Positions 9,329 through 17,289 of a DNA stretch of 64,000 nucleotides are shown here, one piece after another; position 1 is the stretch's first letter, and each line of letters begins with the position of its first letter. Below the pieces are notes generated by a model that searched no databases, had not been told where the DNA came from, and saw only the letters and a list, made by a program, of their open reading frames with translations. The stretch comes from CAXBDP01 sp041689935 (GTDB lineage: Bacteria; Bacteroidota; Bacteroidia; Cytophagales; Cyclobacteriaceae): NCBI GenBank assembly GCA_041689935.1, contig JBDNFI010000097.1, forward strand, positions 1 to 64,000. Reading direction: 5' to 3'. The translations under genes and the position numbers were made by a program.

Positions 9329-10579
9329 ATGAAAAATACCTATTTCTGTATTTTAATTTTTGCCATTTGTACAGCTTGCGAACCAGCTGCAGATTCCCAA
9401 GTGGATATTCCAATTGGTTTGGCAGTAAAAGGAACATCCATAGGAAACCCTACGGGTGCCGGAAGTGGCATGCTCAACATTACTAATGGGTCTGCAGGCC
9501 TTTATTTCTCATGGATCGAGGAAATTCCGGATGCGGGTTACGGATTGAAATATGCGACGTATGAAGGTAGCCAATGGAATGAAACCTACGAAATTGCAAG
9601 AGGTGATGATTGGTTTGTGAATTGGGCAGATTTTCCAAGTATGGCCGTATTTGATGATGGGAGGATGGCCGCCCATTGGCTTCAAAAGAGCGGTGAAGGA
9701 GCCTTCCAATATGATGTCGCTATAAAGTTTTATGACCCTGAGACAGATTTATGGTCGGAAACGGAAAAGCTAAATACTGATGGCCTGCAAGCTGAACATG
9801 GGTTTGTAAGCCTCCTCCCGCTTGATAACGGCAACTTGATGGCAGTTTGGCTTGATGGCCGCAAAACAGCCTCCGAAAATAGCAATATGAAAGACCATGA
9901 TCATGGACACGAAGGTGAAATGACTTTACGTGCAGCCCTATTTGATTCAGATTTTGATAGAATAAATGAATGGGAATTGGATGGTCGAATTTGTGATTGT
10001 TGCCAAACATCAGCTACTCAAAGTGGAGACAAGATCATCGTCGTTTATCGAGACAGATCTGAGGAAGAGATTCGTGATATAGCCGTGGTAACTTTTGATG
10101 GAAATGAATGGAATGAGCCGACTAAATTGCACAATGATAATTGGAATATTGCAGGCTGCCCGGTGAATGGCCCATCTATTGCGAGTACCGAAAATAATGT
10201 ATTAGCAGCTTGGTTTACCATGGCAGAAGGTGCTCCGCAAATTCAATATAAGTTTTCTTCGGATGGAGGGATTACTTTTGGCGATGCCACTCAACTCAAT
10301 ACTAATCCTGGCCCGGGGAGAGTACAAGTAATCGCTTTGGGAAAGAGAAATAGTTTTGTAGCTGTCTGGATGGAGAATGTAGATAATATTGTGCAAGTGC
10401 TTGCTGCTGAGATAAATAATAATGGCAATATTATTGACAAATATATCGTGGGTGAAAGCTCTGAATCGAGAGCAAATGGATTTCCAAGGGTAGGATACAA
10501 TGGAGACGGATTGCTATTTGCTTGGGTCGGAACAGCCAATCAAAACACTGTGATAACCAAATATGTAGCATTGGATTAA
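9329..10579 (+). CDS. BNR/sialidase-like lipoprotein with CDCC and His-rich motifs
   Basis: This 416-residue protein has a lipoprotein signal (FAICTACEPA). Repeated beta-propeller blades follow (SMAVFDDGRMAAHW, LLPLDNGNLMAVWLDG, RVQVIALGKRNSFVAVW), giving a sialidase/BNR-like fold. Classical sialidase catalytic residues were not identified. Two unusual pieces stand out: KDHDHGHEGE near residue 190 and RICDCCQTSATQSG near residue 220. These would be suited to binding copper or another soft metal. It lies between the thioredoxin and HMA genes, so a surface or periplasmic metal-binding role is more likely than glycan cleavage. That role is an inference. Confidence 0.7.
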   Translation: MKNTYFCILIFAICTACEPAADSQVDIPIGLAVKGTSIGNPTGAGSGMLNITNGSAGLYFSWIEEIPDAGYGLKYATYEGSQWNETYEIARGDDWFVNWADFPSMAVFDDGRMAAHWLQKSGEGAFQYDVAIKFYDPETDLWSETEKLNTDGLQAEHGFVSLLPLDNGNLMAVWLDGRKTASENSNMKDHDHGHEGEMTLRAALFDSDFDRINEWELDGRICDCCQTSATQSGDKIIVVYRDRSEEEIRDIAVVTFDGNEWNEPTKLHNDNWNIAGCPVNGPSIASTENNVLAAWFTMAEGAPQIQYKFSSDGGITFGDATQLNTNPGPGRVQVIALGKRNSFVAVWMENVDNIVQVLAAEINNNGNIIDKYIVGESSESRANGFPRVGYNGDGLLFAWVGTANQNTVITKYVALD

Positions 10580-10594
10580 TTTTTTAGAAAAAAA

Positions 10595-10825
10595 ATGAAA
10601 AAGCAAGAATTTAAAACGAATATCAATTGCAACGGCTGTCTAACTACAGTTACTCCCTTTTTGGATAATCTGCCAAGCACAGAATGGAGTGTTGATATCA
10701 ACAATTCTGATAAAATGCTTACAGTACAAGGAGATATTGCAGAAGCATCCATTATTGAGGTAGTACAAAAAGCAGGCTTTGAGATAACGCCGAAGAAAAC
10801 TAGAGGTGTTTTTAATTGGTTTTAA
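10595..10825 (+). CDS. HMA-domain metallochaperone-like protein
   Basis: This 76-residue single-domain protein is shaped like an Atx1/CopZ-type chaperone. The metal site is INCNGCLTTV (Cys13 and Cys16, a CxxC motif), followed by the usual strand-helix pattern ending in VVQKAGFEITPKK. It would bind Cu(I) or a similar ion in the cytoplasm. It lies 15 bases after the BNR-like lipoprotein gene and is probably co-transcribed. The usual Met before the CxxC is replaced, which is common in divergent members. Confidence 0.82.
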   Translation: MKKQEFKTNINCNGCLTTVTPFLDNLPSTEWSVDINNSDKMLTVQGDIAEASIIEVVQKAGFEITPKKTRGVFNWF

Positions 10826-10939
10826 AAACCTGTACTAGACCATACATGTTTTGTCAAAGCCTTCTACAACTTTCAAAAGCTGCAATGCTTTTTAAAATTG
10901 TAAATTGAAATTAAAATAATCTCTTGTAAATCAATTGCT

Positions 10940-11482
10940 ATGAAATCTTTTTCAATTCTTCTTACTGTAAGTTTGATTCTATGTATGACCCTTGTATCGC
11001 AGGCTCAAAAAGCGCAATTTCCTGTCGTGCAAGGGTATGGAGGCATCTTTGATATTCCAGATGCAGTTGAAAAGCCAGATCCAACATTAAAATATAGAAT
11101 TGTCGTGGATATCGTTACGGCTGATCAGGATCCCAAAATCCTTTCTACATCCTTAAATAATGTGGCTAGGATGATTAATATCCATGCCATAGGAGGAGTG
11201 CCGAGAGAGAATATAGAAGTGGTGTTGGGCATACATGGAATGATGGCCTTTGCCATACAAGATAATGCTTCCTACAAAAAACGTTATGGAGTTGACAATC
11301 CTAATTTGGGGATTATCAAAGCACTAGATGAGGCAGGAGTCAAAATGTTTATTTGTGGCCAATCGATGGTGGGCAGAAATATTTCTGAGGAAAGTTTGGC
11401 TCCGGAAATACAGATTGCCACCTCGATGCTCACTGTATTGACAACTTACCAGCTCAAGGGATACGCGGCATTTAGGTTTTAA
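10940..11482 (+). CDS. Secreted DsrE family protein
   Basis: This 180-residue protein has a signal peptide (LILCMTLVSQAQ). A DsrE/DsrF-like domain follows, with YRIVVDIVTADQDP, VLGIHGMMAF and GVKMFICGQSMVGRNI. The single Cys in MFICGQS sits where DsrE-family proteins carry their reactive cysteine. The family handles sulfur transfer or is of unknown function when exported. It lies 114 bases after the HMA gene and closes the metal island on this strand, although joint transcription is not certain. Confidence 0.75.
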   Translation: MKSFSILLTVSLILCMTLVSQAQKAQFPVVQGYGGIFDIPDAVEKPDPTLKYRIVVDIVTADQDPKILSTSLNNVARMINIHAIGGVPRENIEVVLGIHGMMAFAIQDNASYKKRYGVDNPNLGIIKALDEAGVKMFICGQSMVGRNISEESLAPEIQIATSMLTVLTTYQLKGYAAFRF

Positions 11483-11515
11483 TTACTTGATATGGGTGTC
11501 ATTGTTGTGGTCTTC

Positions 11516-11764
11516 CTATCCTATAAAACTAGGAGATTCCAATCCATTAATCCTGTAAATATGATCCAAGCGAATCTTGAGACTTGAGTTTAATATCAAA
11601 TACTCTGATGTTGACTGCGTAATTAGGGTTTTGATGTAGTCTTCTGTACGCTGCATTTGAGAATGCTCATCCAAATAATAGATAGAGCAAAGTACACCCT
11701 GTGTGGCAAATGCTTCGAAATAGTCATAAAAATTGCAATCTATGGGATGGTAGTCAGTTTTCAT
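11516..11764 (-). CDS. Rof-like protein (Rho-binding antiterminator family)
   Basis: This protein of about 82 residues starts at MKTDYHPIDCNFYD. A longer in-frame extension exists but lacks family character. The opening YHPIDCNFYDYFEA, the SIYYLDE strand and the C-terminal IRLDHIYRINGLES match the small Sm-like fold of Rof/YaeO. In E. coli Rof binds Rho and blocks RNA loading. Whether that activity holds in Bacteroidota is not established. It lies downstream of the FISUMP gene on the same strand with a gap of about 58 bases. Confidence 0.65.
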   Translation of the reverse strand: MKTDYHPIDCNFYDYFEAFATQGVLCSIYYLDEHSQMQRTEDYIKTLITQSTSEYLILNSSLKIRLDHIYRINGLESPSFIG

Positions 11765-11822
11765 TTTTGTTTTTTGCAGAAACAACATGATTGTCTGCCG
11801 ATCAAATTCCATGCGGAATCTT

Positions 11823-12464
11823 TTAGCTTCCAACTTTCAATAAGCGAACATAAAATCCAGCACCTCTATTTGCGAAATGGCGTCCCACTTCATCCACACC
11901 TGCGGTTAGATAGCAATACCACGCACCAACGGGATAATTTTCACTTGCCAGCCAATAACCAGTGCTTTTCCCGAGATCATAAAAACTCCCTTCGTGAAAT
12001 CTATATCCTCCCGCCAATCCATCGAAGCCTGATCTATTGTTTCCTGCGCCATTTTTACCATTTACTTTTTCCCATGTATTACGGCTTTTTAGCTTTTTCC
12101 CAGCCACTTCATATCCATCCAAATGGGTATTCAAATCTGTCCAATCTTCTCTAAACGGAATTGCCCAACCCTCAGGTGCCAAGCCTCTTTTATCATTTAC
12201 CGCATACCAATTGTAGATTTTACCATATTTTTCACCATTTGCTGGATCATTTTCATAATAAGACCAAACGGCCTTTCTGCTAAAGCTTGCTTGTTCCCAT
12301 TCTTCTTTCGTTTTCGCTTCTGGTATTATATCTCCATTTCTGAAAGTGCTTATATCGAGATTTTTGGTAGCCCAAACTTGCCCGCCGATCTTCACCACAT
12401 CTTGGGCTTTTAAAGGGATACTTGCCATTGTTGTGAATAAGACGAGTATGGATAAACTTTTCAT
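11823..12464 (-). CDS. Secreted FISUMP-domain protein
   Basis: This 213-residue protein starts from the ATG at 12464 and has a signal peptide (SILVLFTTMASIPLKAQ). The rest is one Fibrobacter succinogenes major paralogous (FISUMP) domain. Its signatures are IGGQVWATKNLDIS at the start, YGKIYNWYAVND in the middle, GWAIPFREDW, and the terminal YWLASE ... YVRLLKV. FISUMP domains occur in exported proteins of Bacteroidota and Fibrobacteres and have no fixed biochemical role. No T9SS C-terminal sorting domain is visible. Confidence 0.85.
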   Translation of the reverse strand: MKSLSILVLFTTMASIPLKAQDVVKIGGQVWATKNLDISTFRNGDIIPEAKTKEEWEQASFSRKAVWSYYENDPANGEKYGKIYNWYAVNDKRGLAPEGWAIPFREDWTDLNTHLDGYEVAGKKLKSRNTWEKVNGKNGAGNNRSGFDGLAGGYRFHEGSFYDLGKSTGYWLASENYPVGAWYCYLTAGVDEVGRHFANRGAGFYVRLLKVGS

Positions 12465-12574
12465 TAGCAAATAAATTAAAAATCGTGGTGGGTAAATGAT
12501 TACTCAGATAATGTAACAGAATTTGGGTTGAGTATTTATTGATTTTTTACAAATGGAGAAAGAATGGTGTGGAA

Positions 12575-12607
12575 TAAAAAAAACTCTCAAGTTGAGAGTT
12601 TTTTTTA
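12575..12607 (-). terminator. Intrinsic terminator after the desaturase gene
   Basis: A 9-bp perfect stem (AACTCTCAA, 12582-12590, and its complement, 12592-12600) lies between an A-run on the left and a T-run on the right. It therefore works in both directions. It lies 41 bases beyond the desaturase stop and upstream of the FISUMP gene, so it separates these two transcription units. Confidence 0.85.
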
Positions 12608-12647
12608 TTTAATGTTAAGTCAGCTTTGTTAAAAGCGGGAGGTAAAT

Positions 12648-13715
12648 TTATCCCACTCCTAACTGACGTAAATGATGAAAATGTGAAGCTACAGCTGTTC
12701 TTACCTTTGGGAATTCGATGTAAGGGATATTGTAATCTCTACAAGTCTCTTTCACGATCTTGCTGATTTGTGGGTAGTGAATATGCGAAATATTTGGAAA
12801 CAAATGATGTTCAATTTGGAAATTCAGGCCGCCAGTAAACCAAGAAACAATTTTGTTTTTGGTTGCGAAATTTGCCGTAGTTTTCAATTGGTGAATGGCC
12901 CATTCATCTTCCATTTTACGAGCTTCATCTGGTACCGGAAAACTCGCTTCTTCTACTGAATGAGCCAATTGGAATACTATACTGATAAGAACACCAGTGA
13001 ACAAGCCAAAAATTAAGAAACCTACTAACCACGGAACGAAGCCAACAAAATAAATTGGCGTAAGCACAAAGGTCAACATAAAAAAGGCCTTAAATCCCCA
13101 GAAGGAAATATGATCGAAAAATGTCATCTTCTTGATGGGAATGTCGCCAACCTTACCTGTGAAATATTTTTTATAGTCGGTAAAAAACACCCAGTACAAG
13201 TACAATAAGGAATATGTCGCAAGAAAATAATAATGCTGAAAGCGGTGAATTTTGTAATGTTTTTGATTCTCGCACAGTCTCAAGAACGGTCTCGCGTTTA
13301 AATCATCATCTACCTCGTCAATATTGGTGTAAGTATGGTGTACTACATTGTGTTTTGTTTTCCACATAAACACGTTTGCGCCCACAAAATTGAGCGATAG
13401 GCCAGCTAAGTTATTGACCCATTTACGAGAGCTAAAACTTCCATGTGCGCCGTCGTGCATAATATTAAAACCTATCCCTGCTACGATAACACCTAGCAAG
13501 ATGCATTCTAATAAAGCGATAGCAAATGGAGGAGTAAAGAATACCAAATGGGTATAAACTGCAACAAGGCTGACAACTAGAATAATTGCCTTTGTATAGA
13601 GCTTAATGTTTCCTTTAGGTTTTACGTTAATTTCAACAAAATAATTGTTGATTCTTTTTTTCAAATCGGCATGAAATGACGTGCCATTTGAAGCCAAAAA
13701 TTTTGGTGTGATCAT
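12648..13715 (-). CDS. Membrane fatty-acid (acyl-CoA/lipid) desaturase
   Basis: This 355-residue integral membrane di-iron enzyme inserts a cis double bond into acyl chains. The three histidine boxes are all present: HDGAH near residue 107, HNVVHH near 143, and QIEHH near 304. Hydrophobic pairs are at about residues 45-90 and 205-260. The spacing matches front-end or linoleoyl-CoA desaturase-like members (COG3239). No fused cytochrome b5 domain is visible, so electrons must come from a separate donor. It is followed by its own terminator and preceded by about 200 bases of AT-rich sequence. Confidence 0.9.
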   Translation of the reverse strand: MITPKFLASNGTSFHADLKKRINNYFVEINVKPKGNIKLYTKAIILVVSLVAVYTHLVFFTPPFAIALLECILLGVIVAGIGFNIMHDGAHGSFSSRKWVNNLAGLSLNFVGANVFMWKTKHNVVHHTYTNIDEVDDDLNARPFLRLCENQKHYKIHRFQHYYFLATYSLLYLYWVFFTDYKKYFTGKVGDIPIKKMTFFDHISFWGFKAFFMLTFVLTPIYFVGFVPWLVGFLIFGLFTGVLISIVFQLAHSVEEASFPVPDEARKMEDEWAIHQLKTTANFATKNKIVSWFTGGLNFQIEHHLFPNISHIHYPQISKIVKETCRDYNIPYIEFPKVRTAVASHFHHLRQLGVG

Positions 13716-13914
13716 TCAATAAAATTAAATTAAATAAAAGCCCAATCAATTTTACCGAATCGATTAAGTTGTACAAATATAGAAAAGCAAATTTTCTTTT
13801 TTCGCCAGAATTTTATTGATTGTCTATATTCTTCTGCGAGAACAAAACTATCTGTGAAAAAGGTCAGTTTAACTTTATTACTTATAAGACTTTGTTTTCA
13901 ATAATGTTTTAGAA

Positions 13915-14292
13915 TTATCTTCTACTCTTCTCAATTTTATGCTGCATCAGTAGCGCTATATTTTTGGCTCTCATCAATGCTTCATCGGCTTTAGAACCAG
14001 AAAAGTGTGTGAAAATTGTTTCCTCCCATGATTTTAGCCAAACTGCAAAATGCGCAGGTTCTAATCGGCTTTTCTCATCCAAATCAATATGTTTTTCCAT
14101 AGGATTGCCCTTGTAAGTATTACTCCCCAACAGTACAGAGTTCCAAAAGGCATTCATGATGGGAATATGTTTCTCCCATGAAAGTACAACTACCTCAGTG
14201 AAAAAATAACCAATGCTAGGGTCATGGATTACTTGCTTATAAAACTCATTGATTAGTAATTCTATGTCCTCTGCGTTTTGGATGTCTTTCAT
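13915..14292 (-). CDS. Group III truncated hemoglobin
   Basis: This 125-residue heme protein has the group III pattern: IELLINEFYKQVIHDPSIGYFF at the start (B helix, broken here into shorter pieces), WEKHIPIMNAFWNSVLLG in the middle, and LEPAHFAVWLKSW, whose His is the expected proximal heme ligand. Group III globins bind O2 or NO in the cytoplasm with uncertain physiology. The gene lies 23 bases after a conserved hypothetical gene on the same strand, so the two probably form an operon. Confidence 0.88.
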   Translation of the reverse strand: MKDIQNAEDIELLINEFYKQVIHDPSIGYFFTEVVVLSWEKHIPIMNAFWNSVLLGSNTYKGNPMEKHIDLDEKSRLEPAHFAVWLKSWEETIFTHFSGSKADEALMRAKNIALLMQHKIEKSRR

Positions 14293-14315
14293 GGTACTAT
14301 TATTTTATTCTATTG

Positions 14316-14795
14316 TCATCTGCCTTTTAATTCTTTTATTTCAAGGCCAAAATCGAATTGTAAATCCTCATCCAATTTATTCACTGAGGAGGTAATCTTT
14401 TTTATCTGACCGTCATACATATTTTCAATTACCTTCAATCGGCTATTGTGTAGGCCCATTGCTTGCATGTTTTTGCAAAAATGAATGCGTATTTCGGCTT
14501 CACTTTCTCTATTACCAGAGTATTTAATAAACCGATCCACAAATCGAATCACTTTACGTAAGGCCTTTTTGGTCAAATACAGATTCGATTTTGATATTTC
14601 TTGCATTTGACTATCAAGTTCATCTTTTATTGATTGCACGAAACCATGTTCATTATGAACTTCAAAAAGCAAATAGCTTAATAATTCCTTATTTTCCTTT
14701 TTATAACGAGCCAATCGTAATACCAAGCTTAGCAATACTTCTTTATCCAAATGGCTTAATTCTCTCTTTATTTCATGTAGGCTTGTTGCGTTCAT
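14316..14795 (-). CDS. Conserved hypothetical helical protein
   Basis: This 159-residue protein has no recognised family. It is strongly charged and appears all-helical, with an LDKEVLLSLVLRLARYKKENKELLSYLLFE-like segment early (residues 16-45) and a second helical block around LTKKALRKVIRFVDRF. There is no signal peptide, and the protein is probably cytoplasmic. It precedes the truncated globin gene and is probably co-transcribed with it, which is the only hint to function. Confidence 0.7.
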   Translation of the reverse strand: MNATSLHEIKRELSHLDKEVLLSLVLRLARYKKENKELLSYLLFEVHNEHGFVQSIKDELDSQMQEISKSNLYLTKKALRKVIRFVDRFIKYSGNRESEAEIRIHFCKNMQAMGLHNSRLKVIENMYDGQIKKITSSVNKLDEDLQFDFGLEIKELKGR

Positions 14796-15444
14796 CCTCT
14801 TATTATACGGTCTAAAATTCCCTTGGCTAAAGGTACCTCATAATTAATCAAGATCGAACCGCTCGCTGCTTTCGAGGGTACGTACCAGAATATTTGGGAA
14901 TTTGAATGTTTTGATTAGAAATATTATTGCCCGGCACAAAAGCATTGGCTTTCATAGCAAGGCTAAATCAGTTTATTGCTGTAGTTTGATGTTTCTGCTA
15001 GTAGCGTAAATTACCAATTTTGTGTAATTTATTTCGAGGGTTTATAATTCTGGCTCTTTTAATTTCAATAATCAAAAAAATCATCTCTTCGCGCATATGA
15101 AACTTTTTAATCTCCGACTAATTCCTAAACTGCCAATGTCTGTCAAACAAGAATTTATTTGAATAATTCTTTTTTAATTATAAATTATTCAATAAAATTT
15201 ATCTATAAGTAACTGAAATTAATTAGGATACGTTTGATTTTCTTTAAATATGGAAAACTTGCTAAAAACGAGTTGCTACAATCGCCAGGTCTGCATTAGG
15301 TAGATTTTTTTTTGTTTTTAGGCTTTAATACCTAAAGATTTTTTCTATTTTTAGTGAAATAAAAAAGTAGGATCTGATTTGAATTGAAGCCAATGTTTTA
15401 AAATAAATCAGATATACTATGAACTCATATAAAACGAGAAAGCA
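14796..15444. other. Gene-free AT-rich intergenic region
   Basis: About 650 bases separate two divergently read units. The sequence is AT-rich with many T and A runs (for example near 15302-15320 and 15168-15200) and no convincing reading frame. On the - strand a short open stretch (about 14813-14915) ends with a stop that overlaps the start of the hypothetical gene at 14795. It has no ATG and was not accepted as a gene. Promoters for both flanking genes must lie here, but no clear TAnnTTTG box could be fixed. Confidence 0.6.
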
Positions 15445-16317
15445 ATGGTAAAAGCAGAAGGAATGTTAAGAGACAATGCCTTAAAAGGTAAAGTGATTTT
15501 AGTAACAGGAGGAGGAACAGGTTTAGGGAAAGCGATGGTGAAGTACTTTTTAGAACTTGGTGCCGACGTCGTAATCTGTAGCCGAAAGATGGAAGTGCTC
15601 CAAGCCACCGCAACAGAGCTTGCAAAGGAAACTGGCGGGAGGGTGTTGCCAATTAAGTGCGATGTACGGGAATACGAGCAAGTAGAGAATGTTATTTCCG
15701 AAACAGTTAAAGCGTATGGTAAATTAGATGCAGTGGTAAATAATGCGGCGGGTAATTTTATAAGCCCAACCGAGCGCTTGAGCCATCGCGCATTTGATAC
15801 CATCGTTGACATTGTGTTGAAAGGAACATATTACTTTACCCTAGCTGCTGGGAAGCATTGGATTGATAGTAAAACTAAAGGAACATTCCTAAACATAGTG
15901 ACTACCTATGCCTGGACGGGCTCAGGATATGTAGTGCCTTCTGCGGCTTCTAAAGCGGGTGTATTAGCCATCACAAGGAGCTTGGCTGTAGAATGGGCCA
16001 AATACGGAATCCGAAGCAACGCAATTGCTCCAGGGCCATTTCCAACCGAAGGTGCATGGAGTAGACTCTTACCTGGCGAATTGGTAAAAAAGTTTGATCC
16101 AGCCAAAAGAGTGCCTGTTGGTAGGGTAGGTGAGCATCAAGAGTTAGCAAATTTGGCAGCCTATTTGGTGAGTGATTTTTCTGCCTATGTAAATGGTGAA
16201 GTGGTAACCATAGATGGAGGAGAATGGCTGATGGGAGCAGGTGAATTTAATAATCTGGAAATGATTACCCCTGAAATGTGGGATATGCTTGAAGCCATGA
16301 GAGGAAAAAAAGAATGA
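15445..16317 (+). CDS. SDR enzyme, 2,4-dienoyl-CoA reductase-like
   Basis: This 290-residue short-chain dehydrogenase starts with a short extension. The NAD(P) loop is VTGGGTGLGKA (around residues 21-31), and NNAAGNF follows. The catalytic Tyr/Lys pair is not in the standard YxxxK spacing: the segment reads YVVPSAASKAG, with serines and Lys as in the 2,4-dienoyl-CoA reductase (DECR2/FabG-like) subgroup. The C-terminal GEVVTIDGGEWLMGAGEFN also fits that subgroup. Its likely role is reduction of dienoyl-CoA in beta-oxidation of unsaturated fatty acids. It is monocistronic and ends at a bidirectional terminator. Confidence 0.82.
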   Translation: MVKAEGMLRDNALKGKVILVTGGGTGLGKAMVKYFLELGADVVICSRKMEVLQATATELAKETGGRVLPIKCDVREYEQVENVISETVKAYGKLDAVVNNAAGNFISPTERLSHRAFDTIVDIVLKGTYYFTLAAGKHWIDSKTKGTFLNIVTTYAWTGSGYVVPSAASKAGVLAITRSLAVEWAKYGIRSNAIAPGPFPTEGAWSRLLPGELVKKFDPAKRVPVGRVGEHQELANLAAYLVSDFSAYVNGEVVTIDGGEWLMGAGEFNNLEMITPEMWDMLEAMRGKKE

Positions 16318-16381
16318 GCCCCAGCCTAGCTTGGGGCATGCTCAAAGCCAAATGGCAATTGATGAGATTGAAAATGTAGAT

Positions 16382-16413
16382 AAAAAGGGCCTGATTTTTT
16401 TCAGGCTCTTTTT
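16382..16413. terminator. Bidirectional terminator
   Basis: The stem GCCTGA (16389-16394) pairs with TCAGGC (16401-16406), with a T-rich loop. It is flanked by an A-run on the left and a T-run on the right, and it lies between two convergent genes. Confidence 0.82.
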
Positions 16414-16416
16414 AAT

Positions 16417-17283
16417 TTAGAATCTTTCTAGCACCTTTTGAATCAAATCATCGACAATTTCGTGGCTATTGGAGGCAAATTTCTGCGTAATCCTGTTTGC
16501 TATGATGGCATTTACACTTAATATTTCATGACCGAGTAATGCTCCCATCCCATAATAGCCGGCAGTTTCCATTTCGAAGTTTGTAAGCCTAAAATCACCC
16601 TTCTGAAATGTAGCAAGTTGATCTAATAATTGTGCGTTTTTTGGCTGTAATCTCACCTTTCTACCTTGTGGGCCATAAAATCCAGGGCAAGTTACCGTAT
16701 TGCCCAATACCATACCTTGACCAATTTGTTGTTGAAGCAAAGTAGAACCTTGAACACAATAAGGGCTAAAAGTTAGTTGAGCAATATGCTTTACTTCTTC
16801 ACAAATCTCCTTTTCGAATGAACCTTGGGTAAGATCATAAAAACTCATCAATGTATCCAAACCAAGTCCGTAATTGCTGAGTAATGCCGAGCCCTCAGGT
16901 ATATCGGCTTGCATACTTCCAGAGGTTCCAATTCTGATAAGTTGGAGGGTGCGGTGGTTCTCTTTTACCTCCCGCTTTACGAAATCGATATTGGCCAAGG
17001 CATCCAACTCAGTAAGCATAATGTCGATATTGTCTGTGCCAATTCCCGAACTGATTGCCAGTATGTTTTCACCAGCCAATTTACCAATGTGCGTCACAAA
17101 TTCTCTTTTGGCAATTTTGTAATCAATAACATCAAAATATTTACTGACTTCACCCACGCGATCTGGGTCGCCCACAGCAATAATTCTATTACATAATTGC
17201 TCTGGATGGATATTCAAATGATAAACAGAACCATCTGGATTGATAATTAAATCAGCTTCGGAAATGCGGGAGGTTTGGTGCAT
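16417..17283 (-). CDS. Nucleoside phosphorylase (uridine phosphorylase family)
   Basis: This 288-residue cytoplasmic enzyme splits nucleosides with phosphate to give the base and ribose-1-phosphate. Family marks are AVGDPDRVGEVSKYFD near residue 37, SSGIGTDNIDIMLTE near 78, the phosphate-binding IGTSGSMQ near 118, and NFEMETAGYYGMG near 233, where the Glu-Met-Glu segment contacts ribose. The substrate is likely uridine, but the family cannot be split reliably by eye. It precedes the TrhO gene start by only a few bases (6-base gap) and is probably translated from the same transcript. Confidence 0.85.
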   Translation of the reverse strand: MHQTSRISEADLIINPDGSVYHLNIHPEQLCNRIIAVGDPDRVGEVSKYFDVIDYKIAKREFVTHIGKLAGENILAISSGIGTDNIDIMLTELDALANIDFVKREVKENHRTLQLIRIGTSGSMQADIPEGSALLSNYGLGLDTLMSFYDLTQGSFEKEICEEVKHIAQLTFSPYCVQGSTLLQQQIGQGMVLGNTVTCPGFYGPQGRKVRLQPKNAQLLDQLATFQKGDFRLTNFEMETAGYYGMGALLGHEILSVNAIIANRITQKFASNSHEIVDDLIQKVLERF

Positions 17284-17289
17284 GATGTT

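Noticed and set aside
9329..10579. True exo-alpha-sialidase
   Set aside because: No arginine triad or Tyr/Glu catalytic set could be identified, and the context is metal handling.
11657..12154. A + strand frame of 165 residues
   Set aside because: It lies opposite the Rof-like and FISUMP genes, which have clear family motifs on the - strand.
14813..14915. Short - strand leader peptide ahead of the hypothetical gene at 14795
   Set aside because: The frame has no ATG and is only about 33 residues. The stop/start overlap may be chance.
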